A stretch of 64,000 nt of DNA from Luscinia megarhynchos (Eukaryota > Chordata > Aves > Passeriformes > Turdidae). Location: positions 5,892,655 through 5,956,654 of the forward strand of contig CM067588.1 in NCBI GenBank assembly GCA_034336665.1. Direction: 5' to 3'. Shown one piece after another: positions 43,513 through 55,200 of the stretch. A program made the translations under genes and the position numbers. Each line of letters opens with the position of its first letter. Position 1 is the stretch's first letter. The notes below the pieces were generated by a model. It ran no database searches and was not told where the DNA came from. It worked only from the letters and a program-made list of their open reading frames with translations.

Positions 43513-46500
43513 TCTCCAAAACTATTGCTAATGACAATGGATACATTTTGTTGCCCCAGTATGGATTTAACACTTCCAACACATCGACTCCTAATACTGT
43601 ACAATACTGTACCAAAAGGGGGGAAAAAACAAAACCAAAAAGGCTGTACCTCCATATTGTACAGAGTTCTATGTACAAAGTACAATTTTACACAGTTTTA
43701 TATATACACCATATATATATTGGTGTAGAAGACATCAAACAGTGGAAACTTGTTTTAGCAAGAACATTCCATCCCACCATGAAACAACTGCTGCTGACAA
43801 CCCCAGGTTCAGACAGAAAACCACAATTCCTACACTTTGCAACCCGATTTTCCTGCCTTGCAGCAGGACCCTTGGAAACCAGAGCTGGATTTCAGCAATT
43901 GCCCTGTGTGAGCTACATGGAGCTGGGCTGCAGAAGCTGCTGCTCCCAGGTATTGCTGCTGCAGTTTGGCACCCTCACGAGCCCAGCCCCAGGTCTGGGC
44001 TGTTCTCACACCCCAGGGCTGAGCCTGCAGGAAAGGCTGGTGGAGTCCAGCAGTGAAGTTACTACAGTGCCTCAAAAGGATGGGCCCACCTACAGCTCCC
44101 ACTGCAGAGTGAGCATTCACCCCGTGGGAAGCTTGGCACATCAAGTATTAGCACAGCAGGAAGATTTCTGCCCTCTCCACCTTCACTTTTTAGCCCATGG
44201 CTGAAAAACACTTTCATCCTAAACTACCGTAGAGGAAGCACAAAATTTAACAGCAAAAAAACCCAAAAACAAACAACAAAACTCTTACATTTTCCAGGCC
44301 TTGAACTGCTTTTTAGGCATCTCTAGAGCCACCAAAATTGATGTTTGCTGCTAGAACTGAGCCTGGAGCAGAATCCACCTGTTTTCTGGTGGGCAGAACC
44401 AGTTGTGCGTGACACAGCCAGGGCAGGCACCAGGCAGAGGGTCAAGTATTTCTGCTTTTATTTCTTATTTTCAAGTACCAGGTTGTCACACAGACACACA
44501 GACACAGATGTGGGAAGAGCTCAAACCCCAAAGTTCAGTCCATGAAGTGCTTGGTGTTCCCCAGAGCTGGGAGTGACATTCTCTCCTTTCCCCACTCCAG
44601 GAACAGCTTCGTGTCCCCAGCTGGGCTTGTGGGGCATCAGCCAAGGCCAGAAAAGCCCAAAAAAAAGGGCTGGTTATTTTTGTGAAAGCTAAAAATCTCA
44701 AAATAAATAAACCCCTGGCTCGTTAAACTCAATTTTCTGTGGTGGAAGTGGCCCAATGCTCCCTGTTCTCCTGTGCTTTTGGAGCAGTTTTTGGAGCAGT
44801 TTTTGGAGCAGTTTTGGAGCAGTTTTGGAGCAGTCCCTGCCCTGTGGCTCACAGGTGAGTTCAGTGTTTGTACTCTGGGGCACACCCTGTACACCCAGGG
44901 CTTGGTCCTGCCAAGCACAGGTGCCCCTCACCTGGCCACACCTGGGGCACTGGGGCTGCTCCTTCCCCCCTCCCCCTCCCACTCTTGGGGCTGAGCTCAG
45001 CCTCCCTGGAATCCACCCAGCTGTCTCAGGGGGATTTTGGGGCATGTTTCCATCATTCTGATCCCTCACCTCCTGCATGTCCCCTCCACACCAAGGGAGG
45101 GTTCCAGTCTCCCCATCCACGTCCTCAGGAAGGATCTGAAGTGCTGAGAACCAGAGATGACATTTTTTCCAGAAGAACATCACCCAAAAGCTCCATAAAT
45201 CCCCAAACCTGCATCAAGCTCCACTGAATGTGAGGTTTTTGACACAGAGAAGAAGAGAAATAAGGCAGCAAACTCTACCTGCAATGAACTTCTCCTGTCC
45301 CAGTATTGCTGGAGCTCTTCCCAGTTCAAGGTGGGGAACTACAACAGATGGGATTTCTTGCCAAGCTGAAGTGTTTTGATTCAGTAAATAAATTTATGAG
45401 AACTCGGTTATCTTAACCTACTTTTGTGCAAGAACCATCTTGCCTTAAAAAAAGAAAAACAAAATTTAAAAGAAAAAAAAAATCAACAAAAACTCCCAAA
45501 ACCCAACACATGAGGTATTCAGCACAGGAAACCCAAAGACTCCTTTTGAACAGGTATCAAAATACAGACATATACAACAACCTTTTTTTTTTTTGTTTTT
45601 TTTTTTTTGTTTTGTTCTGCTGTCACAGTGCACTCTAATTATTTACTCATTTTCATTGCAATAAAATACCCAGCACAGATAAAGTGAGAGGGTTTGATCG
45701 TGTCCCACTGCTCGGACATGAAGGACAAATTTACAATTCATAAACTTTGGATGACCTCAGAGAGGCAGAAATTAAGCAATGGTTAAAGCACACTGCTCCA
45801 TTCCCAACTAGGGAAACAACCCAGAAAAGGTCTGAGCTTCAGAAACCATTCAGATTGATCACCTAAAACTGTTTTTCATTCTAAAAGTTTTTTTTGTTTT
45901 TGTTTTTTTTTTTTTTTTGCTTTGGATTATTTCAATCCAACACCTGATGAACAAGGTTCATACAAAGCACTATCCAACAGACAGACGTAATTCCAGTTAT
46001 CAAACACTTCTTTTGTCTTTATATTTGACACAGACATTACAGGAAAAGTCATGAAAAGAGGATTTCTGTGGAAGAGCTAAAATATTTTCAGGATATGAAG
46101 ATGTGGAGTGACCTTGGTACCTCCCCAGGCAAACCACTGTCCACTCCTGGTTCTGCAGGGAGAAAACATTTCCAGTTCCTCCTTCCCACCTCCCCAGCAG
46201 TGGCTGCTCACAAAACACTCGTGCCAAACATCCTCAGCCTTGTGTGCTCACAGAGTGAGGAGGACAAGCTGAAAATCTCCTTTTTTTTTGGCATTATTTC
46301 GTGTGTGGTTTTCTGGTTTCATCCCCCCGGCGTGTGAGGAAGAGGAAGGACGAGCTCCTGTCCTATTGCTTGTGTCAATCACAGTGCACACCACAATTCC
46401 AGTTGAGTTGCTCCATATCCAGGTGATCCTGCCCTTGGCAGCAGGATTGTCCCAGAGCTGTGGATGCTAGAGAAGCACAGTAATAATTCAGATACAGACA

Positions 46501-48913
46501 CTTGCTGTTACAGTAACCTGAAGTCTTTTTTTAAAATTATTTTTTTTTTCCATCTCATTCCACACTTCAGACCTCGAAGGTGGAAAAGAGCAGCTCCTCC
46601 AATGTGCTGTGAACACTGATTCTTAGGAATATTGAATGCTAGGCATAAAAATATAGAAAGAAAATAAGGCATTAAAATGAGGCAAAGTCAATTTACAGAG
46701 ATCCTGCTCTTGACACAGATTAACTTCGGTCATTTGAGACCAACAAAAAAAAAAGAGGAAGGAAATAAAAAAAACCCAAAAATTCTTACTAAAAAGGAAA
46801 TGCCAGAAAGTTCTGCCTGAGCAAAAAATCACAAGTTTAACAATTCTGTTTATGTTTTTTTGTTTCCCCAAAAGAACAAGTGATTCCTTGGTGGTGGAAG
46901 TCCATCAGAACCTGAGAGCAGAGGTGGCTGGTGGCAGCTGCTGGAGGCAGGACAGTGACACTCGTACCGTGGGGTTCCTGGCAGCTCAGCAGGGAGGAAA
47001 CGAGGAGTTCTCTCACCAAAACTTCACCAGGGCTCCCCAGTCCTGCATGTCCTTAACCCAGAAAGGGAGGAAGCTTTTTGGGAAGTCATTAATTCTGGAC
47101 TGATTGTTCCTGCAGAGAGGGGTTGTGCGTGTGGGCATGGACAGGGCTGCAGGAGACCCTGCTCCATTTCCCCAACATCCCAAATGCATCACAAAAGGAC
47201 ATTTCAGCAACTCTTCTTTGTTTCTTCTTTCTTAAGTGCCAATTAAACTGACTTTGCAGTCACCAGGAAACCACAAACTGAAGGAAACTCAAGCTTCAAA
47301 AAGACTTTTCTTCCCTTGTCCTGAATTGCTGATCTGATGGAAGCCTAAGATGTGCAGCTCGTTTGGAATCCTGGAAAAGCTGAGGAACAAGGAGAGCTGG
47401 GGGACAGCCAGGCTCCACTGCTAAGTGGCACAAGCCTTTTAATTATGAAATTAAATAAATGTGGGCACTGCAGAGAATTCCCAGGGGAGTAGAAAAGAGT
47501 CCGTGGATGCTGCTGGCTACAGATAAATACAAATAATATCGAAGAATTCATTCATTCATTCATTCACTCACAGGTCAGTCCTGCAGGGAAGCCACTCCAG
47601 AGGCCACTGTGCTGTCACAGCCCTGTCCCCAGCAGCTCCTGCACTGCTCTATAAGAGCAGAGATCCCCAGGGCAGCCCCAGAGGAGCAGAGAGGGACAAG
47701 GCAGGGAGCTTGAGAACTCCTGAGAGAAGTTTCTGAGAAGTTTTTACAGTGCTTGGCGCTGGGATTGGGGTCAGGACCTGTCCTGAGCACTGGGCAAACC
47801 AGCAGAGGGATGGGGATGGGCTCCCAGCAGAGGATGCTTCTTTTCAAAACGATCTCTTTTGTTTTGTTTTGTTTTTTTTACATTCAGTCTCCCAAGAGCA
47901 AACACCACATCAGAGCCCACGGGCTGAAAATGACACTGGAAGCAATAAAGCTGCTTTTAAATATGGGAGAGCAAAGGGGGAAACCAGTGAAGATTGTCCA
48001 TAAGCAACAACTGGGCTCTTTCTTGTGCTCCCGGACCTCAGGAACGTGTTTGTTTATATCTGCACAGACACATCTTACGTAGAACTCCACAAAATCTACG
48101 AGTGTTCCAGAGTAAACTATTTTTTCCATGACAACAAAAGCATGAGGCTGGATGGCCAAAGGGGGGAGCAATGGGGAGCAAACAAACAAAACCAGAGGAT
48201 GTGATGGAAGTCGAGACAGACCCTTGACCACCGTGGCACCAGCGGGCGACGGAATAATAATAATAATTATAATAATAATAATAATAATGCACAAGAAATA
48301 GGCATGTCCAAGCTCCACGTAACCAGTGGCACCAAAACATGCAACAGACTAAAATCTATCCTATTGTCAGAATACAGAAGTCACTAGACCAGCATCCCAG
48401 AACAGGATGCCACCAAATGTTCCTTCCAGCGGCCGAACACCCAAAGGAGACGTGGAAAGGGTGAACACCCCAAGGAGGGGTGGGAAGGGTGAACACCCCA
48501 AGGAGGGGTGGGAAGGGCTGAACACCCCAAGGAGGTGTGGAAAGGGTGAACACCCCAAGGAGGGGTGGAAGGGCTGAACACCTGAAGGAGGGGTGGGAAG
48601 GGTGAACACCTGAAGGAGGGGTGGGAAGGGTGAACACCTGAAGGAGGGGTGGGAAGGGCTGAACACCCCAAAGAAGGGGTGGGAAGGGTGGACACTCCAA
48701 GGAGGTGTGGATGGGCTGAACATCCCAAGGAGGTGGAAGGGCTGAACACCCCAAGGAGGGGTTGGAAGCCAAGTGCAGCTCATCCCCCGGTGTCTCCCTG
48801 CTCAGCTCACGGTGGATCTGGACTGTGGCTGCCCCAGCCTGGCAGGACGCGGGATGCGGCCGCTCGGGAGGGTTCAACACAAACCCCGCCGCGCTCGATT
48901 CCCCTCGGGAGCA
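43513..48913 (-). other. SRGAP2: Probable long 3' UTR of SRGAP2
   Basis: No coding sequence was recognised. The stretch is AT-richer than the introns and, apart from 48430-48775 and poly-T tracts, poor in minisatellites, as expected for a long vertebrate 3' UTR. It ends near a candidate poly(A) signal. Its extent is inferred only from position. Confidence 0.45.
48430..48775. repeat. ~30-bp minisatellite at SRGAP2 3' UTR start
   Basis: About eleven copies with GAACACCCCAAGGAGGGGTG then GGAAGGGCT. Within the presumed 3' UTR, about 140 bases after the conserved stop. Confidence 0.92.
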
Positions 48914-49268
48914 TCAGACAGTACAGGACTTTGTCGGGGGGCTGCTGGGCGGCCGGCGGGGGGCTGCCCTTGGGGAACACGGCCGGCTTGGGCCGCGTGG
49001 CCGGCGGCTTGGGCGGCGCCTTGGCCTTGAGCGGCCGCAGCGCGCAGGGGATGTCGCCGGCGGCGCTGGCGCTGCGCTGGAACGGCGCCTCGGCCTCGCG
49101 CAGCAGCTGGGCGTGCAGGGGGCTGGAGGGCTCCGAGGTGGGGGCGGCCTGGGGGGGCTTGAGGGGCTCCAGCGTGTCCAGCACCACGTCGGGCGCGTGC
49201 TTGGCGCTGCTCTGCCGCTCCAGCTCCCGCAGCTCGCTCAGCGCCGAGTTCATGGTGGCCTCGATGTC
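48914..49268 (-). CDS. SRGAP2: SRGAP2 terminal coding exon, frame shifted near its end
   Basis: Acceptor TTCTTGCAG, then [52 protein letters not shown] and [12 protein letters not shown]. The family ends in DKSCTV. Here, as written, DK is read as GAC AAA and the frame slips to VLYCLM and on to a stop at 48807, adding about 35 unrelated residues. One base fewer gives DK-SCTV and the stop at 48914-48916. The end coordinate given is that conserved stop. Length 355 = 3n+1 also shows the surplus base. Confidence 0.85.
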
Positions 49269-52200
49269 CTGCAAGAACAGCACACACAGCCCGGTGAAGG
49301 CGCGGCCACAGCTAAAACGTTTTTGAGATGTTATCGAATGCATGAAATGTTGTTGGCTCTTTGCAAGTATTGGATAAATGCTATATATATATAACATTAA
49401 AATAATATTTCTATATGGATATACTCTTGGGTAATAGTAAAAGTTAGACATAAGTTTTTTAGAGATAGTATGTTTAAACTACCTGCTCAGTCAAAGATAA
49501 CAGCCCATGGTGGACCCCTGCAGCTGACAAGACAATTATCAACATGCAAGTATTGCAAGTAGTGGATAAATGCTGTATGTATAATGTTAAAATAGCATTT
49601 CTATAGGGATATAGTCTTGGGTAATAGTAAAAGTTAGACATAAGTTTTTTTGCTCATGTAGGCTTTGCTCTCTGGGAAGAAAAGGAAGCAGAGAAATCAA
49701 GGCTACATCCCTCAGGAGCTGCAGGAAAGGCTGGAGCTTGTTATGAATGCATGAAATGTTGGTGGCTCTTTGCAAGTATTGGGATAAATGCAATTTATAT
49801 ATATAACATTAAAATAGCATTTCTATATGGATATAGTCTTGGTTAATGGTAAAAAGTTAGACATAAGTTTTTTAGACATAGTATGTTTAAACTACCTGCT
49901 CAGTCAAAGATAACAGCCCATGAACATGTGATGGGGACCCCTGCAGCCGACAGGACAATTATCAGCACTCACCCGGACCAGCCCCCAAATTAAAAGGGAT
50001 AAGGAGAGGAATAAAACCACAAGGTGAAGAATAAAACCACAAGGTGAAGAATAAAACCACAAGCCAGCAAACACACAAGCTCTAAAAGGCAGACCCGAGG
50101 AGTGGCCGTGCTGAACAGTTCCCAGAAACTGCTGACTGTGCATGAAGGTCTGTGAGTGTGTAACAAATGGATGGGCTGTAAAACGTGTTTAAAGGGGGTT
50201 CCCGAAGCAGGGTGTGCTCTGGGCAGCACGCCAAGCACCCGGCCGTTTAACCCTTTGCTTTATGCATGTCTCCTATTGTCTTTTTATTAAACCTTTTCAT
50301 TCTCCCAAAGCAGTGAACCTCGCGTTTTTCACAGGGGCATGTTTTAAGCACACCAAGCTGTTGGCACTGCATCCTGCAGCCAATGGTCGCTAAAATTTTC
50401 CAGCAACTGGGAGCAAAATAATTGCTTGCACTGGCTGGATGCTAATCTGGCCCTTCACTGCTCCAGACTTCAAAGTAAAGCCCCAAATTACAGCAATGAA
50501 CAGAAACCAAAGCACTGGTGCCCATTCTTGCAGTTTATCTGGCACTGAGATCCAGGAGAGTGAATTCCTGAAGGGAGCACTGATGGCTGTGACACTGCCT
50601 GATGGGCCACACACCGAATGCTGAAACCCTCGTGGGCTCTTGCTGCCTCATTGGTTTTCCTGCTGAGCTGTTCCCAGAAATGTATTTCACAGGACTCAGA
50701 ATTTTAGAAAACACAGAAGATGTCAGAAGCACGTGCAGAAACCAAAACTGGCCCTTCTCTTTCCTCTTAAAAAGTATTACAGTTATTAAAAATAAATATA
50801 AAGAGAATTTTGGAGCTAGAAGCACGGGAGTTTTGTCTCAGGACCTACACGTTGTGCTGGAGAGCCCAGTGGTGCACAGAATCCCTGGGGAGCAGGAGAG
50901 CTCAGCCTGCCTGTGACTCACACTTTTGGCTGCAGCTTTCCAGCTTCCTCAGAGCTTTTTCAGGGGGTGGGGAAGGTAAATCACTCAAGGAATGGTGGAA
51001 GAAAGCAGAGGCAGAAATCTGACACCTCCCACTCTATCTTGAGGCCAGGCAGATTTTCCTTATGAAGCTGGGGAAATATGTAAGATGGTTATTGCATGGT
51101 GTTTGAGCAGATACTACAGAGAAAACCACTGATTTAACACAGCTTGGGTTTCTCTCCCTCCTTTTTTTAATTTATTTTCCTCTCCTCTTTTCTTTTTGTC
51201 TGCAGACTCTTCTCCAGTGAAACAATGGAGTGAAGGTTCTGGCAGGGAGAGGAGACAGAACAACTTCAGCCAGAGCCTAATTGAAAAAACAAAGAATCTG
51301 ATTTATATCAACCTAAGCCTCGGCAGGACAGGGAACCACAGAGACAACAGGAGCTGCACACTGCATTTCCACTGTAACAAACGGGCTCTAGGTACTCAAA
51401 AATGGCAAAATACAAATTCCCCTCAGCATTAAAACCACTGAGTTTTAATGCACCCCTTATCTATTAGGTGGAGTTGCTGTTCTGTCAATAAAAATCACGT
51501 TTAATTTTCGTGTATTTCCCCCCAGCTCCTCAGGAACGTGCTGGGCTTTGTAACCCGAGCCTGGAGCATTCCTTGGCTTCAGCCTGACCCATCCAAGGGG
51601 GACAGACAAATGCAGCCACATCCACCTGGGATGGGCTGGTGGAAGAGGAAAATCTGTAACTCCACATCTTTTGGAGTCAGCCCTGCTTCAAGGCCCTTGT
51701 GTAAATAACAAACTCCTGAAACGCAGCAGGGTTATGTTCAGAGCTGGATTCTGGTCACACTCTGAGCCTGCAGGAAGATGACGATGCCACTGGAGCCCTG
51801 CACAGTAAAAGCTCTCACTGGGGCTGTGCTGCTCCATGTGCTTCCCATGCCACACCAGGAGTGTGTTAAATCCACAAAAAATACTTCATTTCTCTCGTGT
51901 CTTGAGGTTATGATTGTTTCATTCTGTGCTGACAGCTTTGGAATCTGTGTCACTTTCTGAAATGGGTGGTTTTAGTGCTGAGATTAAACTCTGGGTAACA
52001 AACAGGGCCAAGTCTTTATAGAGGAAGGACCTGAGTGTTTATCTTCCCTTAGGAAAGCAGCCTCAGTGCCCTGCACAGAGAGGATGAAAGCCCAGACTGG
52101 GGCTGTGTCCTTAATTAAAGTTAATTTTGCACTGAGACAGTCACAGAATGCCTGGGGCTGGAAGGGACCAACCCACTGTCCAGGCAGGGTCACCTGGGGG

Positions 52201-55200
52201 TGACACAGGGACACATCCAGGGGGGTTTGGGGTGGCTGCAGGGAGGGAGAGTCCAGGAGCTCCCTGGGCAGCAGCTCCAGGCCCTGCCACCCTCATGGAC
52301 AGAAACTTCCTCATGTTGGAACTTTTTGTTCTGATCTGTGGCTCCTTGTCCTGTGGCTGAACAGAGCCTGGCACCATCCTGACACTCCTTGGGGAGATCT
52401 GTATGGATTAGCGGGACCCCCCTCAGCCTCCCTCCTCCCCAGACTGACCAAGCCCAGCTCCCAGAGCCTGTCCCCACCAGAGCTGCCCTCCTCTCCTGGA
52501 GAAGGACACGGGATTAACTCAGACCTTGTACCTGTCCTAGGTTACAATGTAAAGATGTGCCCAAAGGTGTGTGTTCTAGCCAGGTGGGGCAGTGACCCTT
52601 ATCTCCTGGCACACATTATCTGCTAATGGGCCATCTTTAAACTAGCTGGGACAATCATCTTTATCTTTCCATAGCCCATCCTCCCTCCAGAAGATATCTC
52701 CTGTTAATGGGCCATTGTTGAAAAACTGGGTGTGGCAGTGATCCTGATCTCTGTGGGAACATCTCCTGTTAATGGGTCATTGTTAAAAACTGGGTGTGGC
52801 AGTGACCCTTATCTCTGTGGGAATATCTCCTCTTAATGGGCCATTGTTAAAAACTGGGTGTGGCAGTGATCCTTATCTCGGTGGGAACATCTCCTGTTAA
52901 TGGGTCATTGTTAAAAACTGGGTGTGGCAGTGACCCTTATCTCTGTGGGAATATCTCCTGTTAATGGGTCATTGTTGAAAACTGGGTGTGGCAGTGACCC
53001 TTATCTCTGTGGGAATATCTCCTGTTAATTGGCCATTGTTAAAAACCAGCTGGGGCAATCATCTTTATCTTTCCCACAGCACATCCCTCCCTCCAGGAGA
53101 TATCTCCTGTTCATGGCCATTGAGTCCCAGGGCATGACTGATAAAATTCCATCATCCCACTGGGAGATGCTCCAGCCAGGGGAGGAGCCAAGCCTTTCCT
53201 ACCCAGATAAAAACTGAGATTTGGAACACCAGAGCAGCCTTTAAAACTGAGATTTGGAGCCCCAAAGCAGCCCTTTCCACTGGACTCCTGAGGACAAGAC
53301 CTACCAGGAGGAGCTGTGCTCACCTGAGCAATGACCTGAGGGTCCCACACCCTGTGAGCCAACCAGCCCAGCCCAGCTGTGCTCACCTGGGCGATGACCT
53401 CGGGGTCCCTGTGAGCCCCCAGCTGGAGCTGTGCTCACCTGGGCAATGACCTCGGGGTCCCTGTGAGCCCCCAGCTGTGCTGTGCTGCTCTCACCTGGGC
53501 AATGACCCTGTGAGCCCCCAGCTGTGCCGTGCTGCTCTCACCTGGGCAATGACCTCGGGGTCCAGGGGCCGGTGGCTGTTGAAGCTCCGGGAGCGGCCGG
53601 CCGTCACCGCCTTGCGCAGCTGCGGGCTCTCCATCCTGCTCTTGAGCGACGAGTGCCGGCTGATGGAGTTGAGGCTGCCGTGGCCACTGATGGAGCATTT
53701 GTCTGGAAGCTCCTTGGGAAGGCTCTGGCTCATAATGGGCTGAGATGAGGGCCTGGAACCGGCTATGGCTCCGGGGGAGGCTGGTTCTGCCAGGGAACTA
53801 CCTAGGCCGTGGCCGTCACTTTGGCGGAACGCTCTTCTGATGCTGCCTGACTCTGGTTTCTTTCTTTGCCTTCAGTCACAAAAGCAAAACAAGTCAATAC
53901 AAGTGCTGTCATTTGAAGATATCCCCCCAAAAAACAACACACAGGACAATGGGGAGAGACACAGAGGTACCCAGATTACAAAACGGACCCGGGGGTTGAG
54001 GAGTGATTGCGGCACGGTGAAATAATTATAGATTATAAATCATTCCAGTTTCACGCTTCTAACAAGAAGATTGAGTCCTGGCAGCTGTGCACATTCATAG
54101 CAAAACCAGAGAACTTGGGTGGAACGTGATTAACTTGGTCAAGAGGAGAAGAATTTATACTGGAACAAAAAAAAAAAAAAAAAGAAAAAACCCTCTGTGC
54201 CATCGACAGGTTTTGATGATGTGTTTTTATTACATTCCAAGAGCAGAGCTACAATCTTTGACTGGAGGACACAGTATAAGTCTACTAAGCTCCTGGCCCA
54301 AGGCATCAAGTTATTACTTTCAGAGATCAGCAAGCAAAGACCCCCAGTTTGGGGTCAATGATCATTTCCAATGTTTGCTGGTGGTAAGAGATGGTTCTTT
54401 TTCATGGCTTTGGCAGGACCACAAGGCTTTATCTATGCAGGGCTACAGATAGACCAAAGGGATGATGTCAAATGGATGAACTGGTCCAAAGAATTTAGTT
54501 TCTACCCCAGCACCATGAGGTCTGACAGCACGATTCCACTCAAATCATGGGAAGGCCAAATGCAGCAGAATACTTTATGCCATAGGTCTGAAGCTTGGCA
54601 TCCATTATACAGGGAAGGATCCATTTATATATAGCACCAGCCCCATGAATAACTGCAAGAAAGTGTTAACTCCAGTAGGATTTTGGCATCCAAATAATAA
54701 TTCAGTGGGTGGCACAACTGTCATTGCGAAACCATCTGATTTAATTTTGCTCAAGTCTGTTCACACATAGGTCAGAAGATTCATTCCTAAAGAAAAAACA
54801 ACAAAATGAGTCTTATGCTACTTACTGCTAAATATCAGCTTCTCTAGTAAAGGGGTAAAAAAACCCCAAAAACTGGAGTGGACATTCCCCAGGCTTCTAA
54901 AAACCACAACACACAACTCTAGCAAGGCCAGCAGATGGTGAAGCTCCAGCACAAGTCTGTTATTACAAATCTCTCCAGAACTGGCAGAATGGCCACTCCA
55001 GTGGCTCAGACAGCAAATATCATAAAAGAAAGCCCAGAGCCCAAGCTGATGCAGATTAACTCTGCTTACCAGCTATCAGTGGAGCTCTGCTGAATCCCAT
55101 CAGGAAGGCCCAGGCTCTCTAGGCCATGAGCAGGGTCCAAATCTTTTACAAGGATGCTTTTGTGCTAATGCCTTTATAGACTACATTGTGTTAAATTAAC

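Larger units (their letters stand above)
50334..53310. other. Last SRGAP2 intron, right part
   Basis: 50.3-52.1 kb is unique AT-moderate sequence with nothing recognised; then a CR1 remnant and the 62-64-bp array. Confidence 0.55.

Noticed and set aside
48874..49287. Ala/Gly-rich 137-codon frame over the SRGAP2 terminal exon
   Set aside because: Shadow frame of the GC-rich terminal exon; the conserved frame is the one reading [16 protein letters not shown].
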